Numbered from the stretch's first letter, positions 1 through 10,971 are shown. The stretch: 38,071 bases of DNA from Symbiodinium natans (GCA_905221605.1 CAJNDS010001053.1:1-38071); one strand, 5' to 3'. Program-made: numbers and translations. The notes: generated by a model from the letters alone, not told the origin.

Positions 1-120
1 TTTGTCGGTGTTTTTGTCTCGAAGTGGTGCCCCCTCAGATGTGTTGCGGGTGTCTTGGAAGTGGTGCTCCGCACTAAGATGTACGGTTTGTTGTCGATGT
101 CTTGGTTTCGAAGTGGTGCC
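1..120 (+). repeat. Higher-order unit, 3' end only (tail type 2)
   Basis: This is the last 120 bp of a unit that starts outside the window. It matches the ends of U2, U3, U5 and U7-U11: GTCGGTGTTTTTGTCTCG, then CCCCCTCAGATGTGTTGCGG, then TTGTCGATGTCTTGG just before the marker block. Confidence 0.85.
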
Positions 121-212
121 GACAATATCAAGGCCTTTGTTTTTTTGTCTCGCTGTCTTTCTTACAGCTCCTTGCGAAAGAGTGACTGACTGCACTCTCG
201 ACATTCTGCTAC
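121..212 (+). repeat. Once-per-unit marker block, type a (92 bp)
   Basis: Sequence not derivable from the monomer, inserted between GTGCC and GCCAGCAC of a monomer. It reads GACAATATCAAGGCC, a T-rich pyrimidine tract (136-165) ending TTACAG at 162-167, CTCCTTGCGAAAG, then an inverted repeat AGAGTG/CACTCT around an 8-base loop (179-198), and ACATTCTGCTAC. It is the only long non-monomer element that recurs in every unit. Origin and function are unknown. Confidence 0.88.
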
Positions 213-2350
213 GCCAGCACTAAGATGTATGATTTGGTCTCGTCGAAGTACTGCCCCAGTACAAAGATGTACGATTTGTTGCCGGTGTCTTGGTCTCGAA
301 TCGAAGTGGTGCCCCAGCATGAAGATGGAAGATTTGTTGCCGGTGTCTTGGTCTTCGAAGTGGTGCCCAAGCACTGAGACATACGATTTTGTTACCGGTG
401 TCTTGGTGTCGAAGTGGTGCCCCAACACTGGAATGCACGATATGTTGCGGGTGTCTTGGTCTCGAATTGGTTCCCCAGCATTAAGATGTACGATTTTTGC
501 CGGTGTCTTGGTCAAGTGGGGCCCCAGCACTTAGATGTACGATTTGTTGCCGGAGTCTTGGTTTCGAAGTGGTTCCCAAACACTGAGATCTACGATTTAT
601 TGGCGGTGTCTTGATCTCGAACTCGTGCCCCAGCACGAGAATCCAAGATTTGTTGCCGGTGTCTTGGCCTCGAATTGGTGCCCCAGCACGAAGATGTACG
701 ATTTGTTGCCGGTGTCTTGGTATCGGAGTGGTAAGATATACGATTTGTTGGCGAAGTTTTGGTTTCGAAGTGGTGCCAGCACAAAGATGTACACTTTGTT
801 GCCGCTCTCTTGGTCTCGAAGTGGTGCGCCAGCACAAATATGTACGATTTGTTGATGGTTTCTTGGTTCGAAATGGTGGCCCAGTACTGAGATGTACGTT
901 TTTTGCCAGTGTCTTGCTGGAGACGTGGTCTCGAAGCGGTGCCCAGCACAAAAATTGACGGGGTCTTGGTATCGAAGTGGTGCCCCAACATTAAGATGGA
1001 CGATTTGTTGCTGGTGTCTTGGTTTCGAAGTCGTGCCCCAGCACTGAGGTATAGGATTTGTTGCTGGTGTCTTGGTCTCGAAGTGGTGCCTCAGCACTTA
1101 AATGTGCGGTTTGTTGCCGGGGTCTTGGTCTCGAAGTGGCGCCCCAACATTAAGATGTACAATGTATTGCCGGTATCTTGGTTTCGAAGCGGTGCCCCAG
1201 CACGTAGCTGTACGACTTGCTGATGGTGTCCTGGTCTCGAAGTGGCAGCCCAGCATCAAGATGTACGATGTGTTGCCGGTGTCTTGGTCTGTCTTGGTCT
1301 CGTGGTGCCCCACTAAGATTTACGAATTGTTGCCAGGGTCTTGATCTCGAAGTGGTTCCCCAACACTAAGATATACGATTTGTTTCCTGTATCTTGGTCT
1401 CGAAGTGCTGCCCCAACACTAAGATGTACGATTTGTTGTCGGTGTCTTGGTCACGAAGTGGTGCCCCCCAGCACTAATGTGCACAATTTGTTGCCGGTGT
1501 CTTGGTCTCGAAGTGGTGTCCCTGCACTAAGATGTCCGATTTGTTGCCGCTTGGTGTCGAATTGGTACCCCAGCCCCCAGCACGAGGATATATGATTTGT
1601 GGCCGGTGTCTTGGTCTGTTGCCGGTGTCTTGAACTCGAAGTGGTGCCCCAGCACTAACATGTACGATTTGTCGGAGCGATGCCCCAGCATTCAGATGTA
1701 TGATTTGTTTTTCGGTGTCTTTGTCTCGAAGTGGTGCCCCAGCACCAAAATGCTGAGATCAATACGATCTCTTGCCGGTGTCTTGATCTCGATGTGGTGC
1801 CCCAGAACTAGAATCCAAGATAAGTTACGGTTGTCTTGTTCTCGAATTGGTGCCCCCGCACTCAGAAGTACAATTTGTTGCCGTGCAGGATTTGTAGGTT
1901 TCGAAGTGGTGCCCAGCACAAAGGTGTCTAGGTCTCGAAATGGTGCGCCATAGCAAAAATGTACGATTTGTTGATGGTTTCTTGGCTCGAAGTGGTGGCC
2001 CAATTCTGAAATGTTGCCGGTGTCTTGCTAGTGAGCTCCAGCACTAATATACAAAGGGGTTGACGTCTCACAGTGGCGCCCCAGCACTTGTACGATTTGT
2101 TGCTCGTATGTTGGTATCAAAGTGGTGCCCCAGAATAAAGATGGACGATTTGCTGCCGGTTTCTTGGTCAAGTGGCGCCCAAGCACTGAGATGTTCGATT
2201 TGTTGCCGGTGGCCGGTGTCTTGGGTTCGAAGTGGTGCCCCTGTACGAAGCTCTACGACTTTTTTATGGTGTCTTGGTCTCGAAGTGGCAGCCGAGCATC
2301 AAGATGTACGATGTCTTGGTCTCGTGGTGCCCCAGCAAGAAAATTTACGA

Positions 2351-2890
2351 ATACGAATTGTTGCCGGGGTCTTGGTCTCGAACCCCCAACACAAAGATGT
2401 ACGATTTGTTCCGGTATCTTGGTTTCGAAGTGCTGCCCCAGCACAAAGATGTACGATTTGTTGCCAGTGCGTTGGTCTCGAAGCACTAGAATGCACGATT
2501 TTTTGATCGTGTCTTGGTCTCGAATTGGTGCCCCAGCACTAAGATGCTCGATTTGTTGCCCGTGTCTTGGTCAAGTAGTGCGCCAGCTCTTAAATGTATT
2601 ATTTGTTGCCGGTTTCGAATATACGAATTGTTGCCGGGGTCTTGGTCTCGAACCCCCAACACAAAGATGTACGATTTGTTCCGGTATCTTGGTTTCGAAG
2701 TGCTGCCCCAGCACAAAGATGTACGATTTGTTGCCAGTGCGTTGGTCTCGAAGCACTAGAATGCACGATTTTTTGATCGTGTCTTGGTCTCGAATTGGTG
2801 CCCCAGCACTAAGATGCTCGATTTGTTGCCCGTGTCTTGGTCAAGTAGTGCGCCAGCTCTTAAATGTATTATTTGTTGCCGGTTTCGAAT
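2351..2890 (+). repeat. 270-bp perfect tandem duplication within U1
   Basis: Copy 1 is 2351-2620 and copy 2 is 2621-2890, each starting ATACGAATTGTTGCCGGGG and ending GGTTTCGAAT. No other unit has two copies (compare U6, 19406-19676). The copies appear identical, so the event is recent. The likely cause is unequal exchange between two TACGAAT/ATACGA-containing monomers about 270 bp apart. Confidence 0.93.
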
Positions 2891-3601
2891 ATACGATTTG
2901 TTGCCGGTGTCTTGGTCTCGAAGTGGTGCCTCAGCACTTAGATGTACTTTTTGTTGTCGGTGTCTTGGTCTCGAAGTTGTGCCCCAACATTCAGATGTAC
3001 GATGTGTTGCCGGTATCTTGGCCTCGAAGTGGTGCCCCAGCACGGGGCTGTACGACTTGTTGATGGTGTCTTAGTCTCGAAGTGGTAGCATAGCATCAAG
3101 ATGTACGATGTATTGCCGGTGTCTTGGTCTGTCTTGCTGTCGTGCTGCCCGAGCACGAAGATTTACGAATTGTTGTATGTGTCTTTCTGGTATCTTGGTC
3201 TCGGATTCTAGCCCCAGCACTAAGATGTAAGATTTGTTGCCGGTATCTTGGTCTCGAACAGATTCCCCAGCACTCATATACAATTGGTTGCCGGTGTCTT
3301 GGTCTCGAAGTGGTGCCCCAGCACTGACATGTACGATTTGTTGCCTTTGGTATATTGGACACCAGCACGAGGATGTACGGTTTCGTGTCGGTGTCTTGGT
3401 CTGTTGCCGGTGTCTTGGCCTCGAAGTGGTGCCCCAGCATTAAGCTGCACGGTTTGTCGGAGCGATGCCCCAGCGGCTTTTCGGTGCTTTTTTTGGTCTC
3501 GGGGTGGTGCTCCCTGAGATGTGCTGCGGGTGTCTTGGAAGTGGTCCCCCCACACTAAGATGTACGGTTTGTTGCCGGTGTCTTGATCTCGAAGTGGTGC
3601 C

Positions 3602-3690
3602 GACAACATCAAGGCCTGTGTTTTTGTCTCGCTGTCTTTCTTACAGCTACTTGCGAAAAGTGATTGACTGCACTCTCGACATTCTGCTGC
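3602..3690 (+). repeat. Marker block, type b (89 bp)
   Basis: Shorter form with GGCCTGTGTTTTTG, GCGAAAAGTGATTGACTG and CTGCTGC. The AGAGTG arm of the inverted repeat is altered to AAAGTG. It alone has TTACAGCTAC where the others read TTACAGCTCC. Confidence 0.87.
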
Positions 3691-3699
3691 GCCAGCACT

Positions 3700-3752
3700 G
3701 AAATGTACGATTTGTTGCCGGTGTTTTGGTCTCGAAGTAGTGCCCCAGTACT
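3700..3752 (+). repeat. Exemplar 53-bp monomer
   Basis: This is a clean full-length monomer, given as a reference. It runs from the base before AAATGTACGATTTGTTGCC to CCCCAGTACT; the next copy starts 53 bases later at AAGATGTACG. Within it lie three CpG sites (TACGAT, GCCGGT, CTCGAA), the short dyad region around GTGCCCCAGCAC, and the variable junction CACTRAG that links it to the next monomer. Confidence 0.93.
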
Positions 3753-4900
3753 AAGATGTACGATTTGTTGCCGGTGTCTTGGTATTGGAGTGGTAAGATG
3801 TGCGATTTGGTGCCGGTGTCTTGGTATCGAAGTGGTGCCCCAGCACTTAGATGTACGATTTGTTGCCAGAGTCTTGGTCTCGAAGTGGTTCCCAAGCACT
3901 GAGATCTACGATTTATTGCCAGTATCTTGATATCGAAGTGGTTCCCCAGCACTAGACTCCAAGATTTGTTGCCGGTGTCTTGGTCTCGAATTGGTGCGCC
4001 AGCACTAAGATGTACGATTTGTTGCCGGTGTCTTGGTATCGGAGTGGTAAGATATACGATTTGTTGCCGGTGATTTGGTTTCGAAGTGGTGCCCAGCACA
4101 AAGATGTACACTTTGTTGCCGCTCTCTTGGTTTCGAAGTGGTGCGCCAGCGCAAAGATGTACGATTTGTTGATGGTGTCTTGGTTCGAAGTGGTGGCCCA
4201 GTACTGAGATGTACGTTTTGTTGCCGGTGTCTTGCTGGTGACGTGGTCTCGAAGCGGTGCCCAGCACTAAAATGTACCATTTGTTGCCGGTCTTGAAGTG
4301 GTGCCCCAGCATTCATATGCACAACTTGTTGGCGGTGTCTTGGTCTCGAAGTGGTGCCCCAGCACTGAGATGTACGATTTGTTGCCGGTGTCTTGGTGTC
4401 GAATTGATACCACAGCACGAGGATGTACGATTTATTGCCGGTGTCTTGGTCTGTTGCCGGTGTCTTGGCCTCGAAGTAGTGCCCCAGCACTAAGCTATAC
4501 GATTTGTCGGAGCGATGCCCCAGCATTCAGATGTATGATTTGTTCTTCGTTGTTTTTGTCTCGAAGTGCTGCCCCCTGAGATTTGTTGCCGGTGTCTTGG
4601 AAGTGGTGTCCCCGCACTAAGATGGATGTACGGTTTGTTCCCGATATCTTGGTCTCGTGGTGCCCCAGCAGTAAGATTTACGAATTGTTGTCGGGGTCTT
4701 GGTCTCGAAGCCCCAACACTAAGATGTACGACTTGTTTCCGGTATCTTGGTCTCGAAGTGCTGCCCCAGCATTGAGATATACGATGTGTTGCCGGTATCT
4801 TGGCATCGAAGTGGTGCCCCAGCACGAGGCTGTACGACTTGTTGATGGTGTCTTAGTCTCGAAGTGGTAGTCCAGCATCAAGATGTACGATGTATTGCCG

Positions 4901-4930
4901 GTGTCTTGGTCTGTCTTGGTCTGTCTTGGT
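4901..4930 (+). repeat. 10-bp microrepeat, three copies
   Basis: Three consecutive decamers (GTGTCTTGGT, then CTGTCTTGGT twice) nested in a monomer of U2. Most units have two copies at the equivalent place (for example 1281-1300). This looks like slippage expansion inside the monomer. Confidence 0.88.
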
Positions 4931-5291
4931 GTCGTGCTGCCCGAGCACGAAGATTTACGAATTGTTACATGTGTCTTGGTCTCGAGATGGTTTTATCAGC
5001 ATGAAGATGTACGATTTGTTTCCGGTATCTTGGTCTCGAAGTCCTGCCCCAGCATTAAGATGTAAGAATTGTTGCCGGTACCTTGGTCTCGAAAAGGTGC
5101 CCCAGCACTCATATGCACAATTTGTTGACGGTGTTTTGGTCTCGAAGTGGTGCTTCAGCATTGAGATGTACGATTTGATACCGGTGTCTTGGTGTCGCAT
5201 TGATACCACAGCACGAGGATGTACGATTTATTGCCGGTGTCTTGGTCTGTTGCCGGTGTCTTGGCCTCGAAGTGGTGCCCCAGCACTAAGC

Positions 5292-5372
5292 AAACCCTAA
5301 ACCCTAAACCCTAAACCCTAAACCCTAAACCATAAACCCTAAACCCTAAACCCTAAACCCTTAACCCTAACC
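5292..5372 (+). repeat. Interstitial telomeric tract (CCCTAAA)n, copy 1
   Basis: Ten AAACCCT heptamers in register from 5292 to 5361, the sixth degenerate (AAACCAT, 5327-5333), followed by TAACCCT and AACC. This is the C-rich strand of the TTTAGGG-type telomere. On this strand a genuine left chromosome end would read CCCTAAA into subtelomeric DNA on its right, so the right flank could be the original subtelomere. The left junction cuts a monomer after CAGCACTAAGC. The right junction enters another monomer at TCTCGTGG, in a different phase of the higher-order unit, so the tract joins two out-of-register pieces of satellite. Confidence 0.96.
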
Positions 5373-7578
5373 TCTCGTGGTGCCCCACTAAGATTTACGA
5401 ATTGTTGCCAGGGTCTTGATCTCGAAGTGGTTCCCCAACACTAAGATGTACGATTTGTTTCCTGTATCTTGGTCTCGAAGTGCTGCCCCAGCACTAAGAT
5501 GTACGATTTGTTGTCGGTATCTTGGTCACGAAGTGGTGCCCCCCAGCACTAATGTGCACAATTTGTTGCCGGTGTCTTGGTCTCGAAGTGGTGTCCCTGC
5601 ACTAAGATGTACGATTTGTTGCGCTTGGTGTCGAATTGGTACCCCAGCCCCCAGCACGAGGATATACGATTTGTGGCCGGTGTCTTGGTCTGTTGCAGGT
5701 GTCTTGAACTCGAAGTGGTGCCCCAGCACTAACATGTACGATTTGTCGGAGCGATGCCCCAGCATTCAGATGTATGATTTGTTTTTCGGTGTCTTTGTTT
5801 CGAAGTGGTGCCCCAGCACCAAAATGCTGAGATCAACACGATCTCTTGCCGGTGTCTTGATCTCGATGTGGTGCCCCAGAACTAGAATCCAAGATAAGTT
5901 ACGGTTGTCTTGTTCTCGAATTGGTGCCCCCGCACTCAGATGTATAGTTTGTTGCCGTGCAGGATTTGTTGGTCTCGAAGTGGTGCCAGGCACAAAGGTG
6001 TCTAGGTCTCGAAATGGTGCGCCAAAGCAAAAATGTACGATTTGTTGATGGTTTCTTGGCTCGAAGTGGTGGCCCAATTCTGAAATGTTGCCGGTGTCTT
6101 GCTAGTGAGCTCCAGCACTAATATACAAAGGGGTTGACGTCTCACAGTGGCGCCCCAGCACTTGTACGATTTGTTGCTCGTATGTTGGTATCAAAGTGGT
6201 GCCCCAGAATAAAGATGGACGATTTGCTGCCGGTTTCTTGGTCAAGTGGCGCCCAAGCACTGAGATGTTCGATTTGTTGCCGGTGGCCGGTGTCTTGGGT
6301 TCGAAGTGGTGCCCCTGTACGAAGCTCTACGACTTTTTTATGGTGTCTTGGTCTCGAAGTGGCAGCCGAGCATCAAGATGTACGATGTATTGCCGGCGTC
6401 TTGGTCTCGTGGTGCCCCAGCAAGAAAATTTACGAATTGTTGCCGGGGTCTTGGTCTCGAACCCCCAACACAAAGATGTACGATTTGTTCCGGTATCTTG
6501 GTTGCGAAGTGCTGCCCCAGCACAAAGATGTACGATTTGTTGCCAGTGCGTTGGTCTCGAAGCACTAGAATGCACGATTTTTTGATCGTGTCTTGGTCTC
6601 GAATTGGTGCCCCAGCACTAAGATGCTCGATTTGTTGCCCGTGTCTTGGTCAAGTAGTGCGCCAGCTCTTAAATGTATTATTTGTTGCCGGTTTCGAATA
6701 TACGATTTGTTGCCGGTGTCTTGGTCTCGAAGTGGTGCCTCAGCACTTAGATGTACTTTTTGTTGTCGGTGTCTTGGTCTCGAAGTTGTGCCCCAGCATT
6801 CAGATGTACGATGTGTTGCCGGTATCTTGGCCTCGAAGTGGTGCCCCAGCACGGGGCTGTACGACTTGTTGATGGTGTCTTAGTCTCGAAGTGGTAGCAT
6901 AGCATCAAGATGTACGATGTATTGCCGGTGTCTTGGTCTGTCTTGCTGTCGTGCTGCCCGAGCACGAAGATTTACGAATTGTTGCATGTGTCTTTCTGGT
7001 ATCTTGGTCTCGGATTCTAGCCCCAGCACTAAGATGTAAGATTTGTTGCCGGTATCTTGGTCTCGAACAGATTCCCCAGCACTCATATACAATTTGTTTG
7101 ACGGCGTTTTGGTCTCGAAGTGGTGCCCCAGCACTGACATGTACGATTTGTTGCCTTTGGTGCCAGCACGAGGATGTACGGTTTCGTGTCGGTGTCTTGG
7201 TCTGTTGCCGGTATCTTTGTCTCGAAAAGGTGCCCCAGCACTCATATTCACAATTTGTTGACGGTGTTTTTGTCTCGAAGTGGTGCTTCAGCATTGAGAT
7301 GTACGATTTGTTGCCGCTTTGTGTCGAATTGGTACCCCAGCACGAGGATGTACGGTTTCTTGTCTGTGTCTTGGTCTATTGCCGGTGTCTTGGCCTCGAA
7401 GTGGGTGCCGAAGCACGATTTGTCGGAGCGATGCCCCAGCATTCAGATGTATGATTTGTTTGTCGGTGTTTTTGTCTCGAAGTGGTGCCCCCTCAGATGT
7501 GTTGCGGGTGTCTTGGAAGTGGTGCTCCGCACTAAGATGTACGGTTTGTTGTCGATGTCTTGGTTTTGAAGTGGTGCC

Positions 7579-7670
7579 GACAACATCAAGGCCTTTGTTT
7601 TTTTGTCTCGCTGTCTTTCTTACAGCTCCTTGCGAAAGAGTGACTGACTACACTCTCGACATTCTGCTAC
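7579..7670 (+). repeat. Marker block, type a
   Basis: As at 121-212, with GACTGACTACACTCTC (A in place of G in the loop), a variant shared only with the blocks at 31025 and 37733. Confidence 0.87.
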
Positions 7671-8730
7671 GCCAGCACTAAGATGTATGATTTGGTCTCG
7701 TCGAAGTAGTGCCCCAGTACAAAGATGTACGATTTGTTGCCGGTGTCTTGGTCTCGAATCGAAGTGGTGCCCCAGCATGAAGATAGAAGATTTGTTGCCG
7801 GTGTCTTGGTCTTCGAAGTGGTGCCCAAGCACTGAGACATACGATTTTGTTACCAGTGTCTTGGTGTCGAAGTGGTGCCCCAACACTGGAATGCACGATA
7901 TGTTGCGGGTGTCTTGGTCTCGAATTGGTGCCCCAGCATTAAGATGTACGATTTGTTGCCGGTGTCTTGGTCAAGTGGGGCCCCAGCACTTAGGTGTACG
8001 ATTTGTTGCCGGAGTCTTGGTCTCGAAGTGGTTCCCAAACACTGAGATCTACGATTTATTGCCGGTGTCTTGATCTCGAAGTAGTGCCCCAGCACGAGAA
8101 TCCAAGATTTGTTGCCGGTGTCTTGGCCTCGAATTGGTGCCCCAACACGAAGATGTACGATTTGTTGCCGGTGTCTTGGTATCGGAGTGGTAAGATATAC
8201 GATTTGTTGGCGAAGTTTTGGTTTCGAAGTGGTGCCAGTACAAAGATGTACACTTTGTTGCCGCTCTCTTGGTCCCGAAGTGGTGCGCCAACACAAATAT
8301 GGACGATTTGTTGATGGTTTCTTGGTTCGAAATGGTGGTCCAATACTGAGATGTATGTGTTATTGCCGGTGTCTTGCTGGAGACGTGGTCTCGAAGCGGT
8401 GCCCAGCACAAAAATGTACCATTTGTTGCCGGTCTTGAAGTGGTGCCCCAGCACAAATATGCACAATTTCTTGACGGTTTTTTGGTCTCGAAGTGGTGCC
8501 CCAGCACTGAGATGTACCATTTGTTACCGGTGTCTTGGTGTCGAATTGATGCCACAGCACGAGGATGTGATTTATTGCCGGTGTCTTGGTTTGTTGCCGG
8601 TGTCTTGGCCTCGAAGTGGTGCCCCAGCACTAAGCTATACGATTTGTCGGGGCGATGCCCCAGCATTCAGATGTATGCCCCCTGAGATTTGTTGCCGGTG
8701 TCTTGGAAGTGGTGTCCCCGCACTAAGATG

Positions 8731-8783
8731 GATGCACGGTTTGTTGCCGGTGTCTTGGTCTCGAAGTGGTGCCCCAGTACTAA
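8731..8783 (+). repeat. Second exemplar 53-bp monomer
   Basis: Full-length monomer from GATGCACGGTTTGTTGCC to CCCCAGTACTAA, followed 53 bases later by GATGTACGG. Its ACGG in place of ACGA is one of the recurrent subtype differences that distinguish monomers within a unit and are kept at the same position in other units (compare 15054 and 32176). Confidence 0.9.
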
Positions 8784-10879
8784 GATGTACGGTTTGTTGC
8801 CGTTGTCTTGGTCTAGTGGTGCCCCAGCACTAAGATGGACAATTTGTTGCCGGTATCACGATTTGTTGCCGGCGTCTTGGTATCGAAGTGGTGCCCCAAC
8901 ATTAAGATGGACGATTTGTTGCCGGGGTCTTGGTATCGAAGTGGTGCCCCAATATTAAGATGGACGATTTGTTGCTGGTGTCTTGGTCTCGAAGTGGTGC
9001 CTCAGTATTCAATGTGCGGTTTGTTGCCGGGGTCTTGGTCTCGAAGTGGCGCCCCAACATTAAGATGTACAATGTATTGCCGGTATCTTGGTTTCGAAGC
9101 GGTGCCCCAGCACGTAGCTGTACGACTTGCTGATGGTGTCCTGGTCTCGAAGTGGCAGCCCAGCATCAAGATGTACGATGTGTTGCCGGTGTCTTGGTCT
9201 GTCTTGGTCTCGTGGTGCCCCACTAAGATTTACGAATTGTTGCCAGGATCTTGATCTCGAAGTGGTTCCCCAACACTAAGATGTACGATTTGTTTCCTGT
9301 ATCTTGGTCTCGAAGTGCTGCCCCAACACTAAGATGTACGATTTGTTGTCGGTGTCTTGGTCACGAAGTGGTGCCCCCCCGGTGTCTTGGTCTCGAAGTG
9401 GTGTCCCTGCACTAAGATGTCCGATTTGTTGCCGCTTGGTGTCGAATTGGTACCCCAGCCAACAGCACGAGGATATACGATTTGTGGCCGGTGTCTTGGT
9501 CTGTTGCCGGTGTCTTGAACTCGAAGTGGTGCCCCAGCACTAAGATGTACGATTTGTCGGAGCGATGCCCCAGCATTCAGATGTATGATTTGTTTTTCGG
9601 TGTCTTTGTCTCGAAGTGGTGCGCCAGCACCAAAATGCTGAGATCAATACGATCTCTTGCCGGTGTCTTGATCTCGATGTGGTGCCCCAGAACTAGAATC
9701 CAAGATAAGTTACGGTTGTCTTGTTCTCGAATTGGTGCCCCCGCACTCAGATGTACAATTTGTTGGCCGTGCAGGATTTGTTGGTTTCGAAGTGGTGCCC
9801 AGCACAAAAGTGTCTAGGTCTCGAAATGGTGCGCCGTAGCAAAAATGTACGATTTGTTGATGGTTTCTTGGCTCGAAGTGGTGGCCCAATTCTGAAATGT
9901 TGCCGGTGTCTTGCTAGTGAGCTCCAGCACTAGTATACACCCGTGTCTTGGTCAAGTAGTGCGCCAGCTCTTAAATGTATTATTTGTTGCCGGTTTCGAA
10001 TATACGATTTGTTGCCGGTGTCTTGGTATCAAAGTGGTGCCTCAGCACTTAGATGTACTTTTTGTTGTCGGTGTCTTGGTCTCGAAGTTGTGCCCCAGCA
10101 TTCAGATGTACGATGTGTTGCCGGTATCTTGGCCTCGAAGTGGTGCCCCAGCACGGGGCTGTACGACTTTTTGATGGTGTCTTAGTCTCGAAGTGGTAGC
10201 ATAGCATCAAGATGTACGATGTATTGCCGGTGTCTTGGTTTGTCTTGCTGTCGTGCTGCCCGAGCACGAAGATTTACGAATTGTTACATGTGTCTTTCTG
10301 GTATCTTGGTCTCGGATTCTAGCCCCAGCACTAAGATGTAAGATTTGTTGCCGGTATCTTGGTCTCGAACAGATTCCTTAGCACTCATTTGCAATTTGTT
10401 GACGGTGTTTTGGTCTCGAAGTGGTGCCCCAGCACTGACATGTACGATTTATTTCCTTTGGTGCCAGCACGAGGATGAACGGTTTCGTGTCGGTGTCTTG
10501 GTCTGTTGCCGGTATCTTTGTCTCGAAAAGGTGCCCCAACACTCATATTCCCAATTTGTTGACGGTGTTTTTGTCTCGAAGTGGTGCTTCAGCATTGAGA
10601 TGTACGATTTGTTGCCGCTTTGTGTCGAATTGGTACCCCAGCACGAGGATGAAGGGTTTCTTGTCTGTGTCTTGGTCTATTGCCGGTGTCTTGGCCTCGA
10701 AGTGGGTGCCGAAGCACGATTTGTCGGAGCGATGCCCCAGCATTCAGATGTATGATTTGTTTGTCGGTGTTTTTGTCTCGAAGTGGTGCCCCCTCAGATG
10801 TGTTGCGGGTGTCTTGGAAGTGGTGCTCCGCACTAAGATGTACGGTTTGTTGTCGATGTCTTGGTTTCGAAGTGGTGCC

Positions 10880-10971
10880 GACAACATCAAGGCCTTTATT
10901 TTTTTGTCTCGCTGTCTTTCTTACAGCTCCTTGCGAAAGAGTGACTGACTGCACTCTCGACATTCTGCTAC
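10880..10971 (+). repeat. Marker block, type a
   Basis: Type a with GGCCTTTATTTTTTTG (A in the T-run), a variant shared with the blocks at 27620 and 34326. Confidence 0.87.

Larger units (their letters stand above)
121..3601 (+). repeat. Higher-order unit U1 (3,481 bp)
   Basis: Marker type a, short middle (AAAAATTGACGGGGTC near 951), 513-bp module present (from about 2047), tail type 1 (GGTATATTGGACACC near 3349 and the GCGGCTTTTCGGTGC segment near 3473). It is near-identical to U6 except for a 270-bp internal tandem duplication (2351-2890) and a 10-bp deletion just before it (GATGTACGATGTCTTGG near 2301, missing TATTGCCGGC). Together these explain why it is 266 bp longer than U6. The phase of the unit boundaries is my choice, set at the first base of the marker block. 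Confidence 0.85.
121..7578 (+). repeat. Long-range duplicated block U1-U2, copy 1
   Basis: The two-unit block is repeated as U6-U7 (17169-24299). The offset is 17,048 bp at the start and 16,782 bp after the 270-bp duplication. Same module states in the same order; differences are scattered substitutions and a few indels. Confidence 0.85.
3602..7578 (+). repeat. Higher-order unit U2 (3,977 bp), telomere-containing
   Basis: Marker type b. The left arm (3602-5291) begins like U5 and U7, then passes early into sequence normally found near the end of a unit (GAGCACGAAGATTTACG near 4943, compare 3154). It is cut off inside a monomer by the telomeric tract at 5292-5372. The right arm resumes at TCTCGTGGTGCCCCAC, which corresponds to position 1298 in the middle of U1, and runs through the 513-bp module to tail type 2. 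The unit is thus two partial units fused through telomere repeats, which accounts for its extra length. Confidence 0.85.
7579..10879 (+). repeat. Higher-order unit U3 (3,301 bp)
   Basis: Marker type a, long middle (AAAATGTACCATTTGTTGCC near 8413), 513-bp module absent (TATACACCCGTGTC near 9934), tail type 2. It has exactly the same length as U10, 23,446 bp away, and differs from it at only a few bases (for example ATAGAAG preceded by AAG here and AAA in U10). Near 9371 a C-run joins directly to GGTGTCTTGG, a deletion of most of one monomer shared with U4 and U10. Confidence 0.86.

Noticed and set aside
136-167. Functional splice acceptor
   Set aside because: The pyrimidine tract and ACAG look right, but I see no matching donor, clear branch site or downstream exon with coding character. 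It is kept only as an observation under the marker block.
2047-2075. CRE-like TGACGTC element or foreign insertion
   Set aside because: The stretch aligns to the monomer with an internal deletion (GTTGACGTCTCACAGTGGCGCC matches the second half of a monomer). No independent sign of a regulatory site.
2122-3063. 313-codon open frame on the plus strand
   Set aside because: It is satellite sequence read through three frames in turn, with the 270-bp (90-codon) duplication inside it. Equivalent frames in other units are broken or differ in length, there is no recognisable domain, and the start is an internal monomer ATG.
3470-3500. Foreign insertion at GCGGCTTTTCGGTGC
   Set aside because: Present in U1, U4 and U6 only, but it aligns to the GATTTGTTTGTCGGTGTTTTTGTC monomer variant of the other units with substitutions and small deletions.
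4176-4200. tRNA B-box-like GGTTCGAAG
   Set aside because: The 3' CC of the B box is missing and no cloverleaf or A box sits at the right distance. The motif is a one-base variant of the common GGTCTCGAAG of the monomer.
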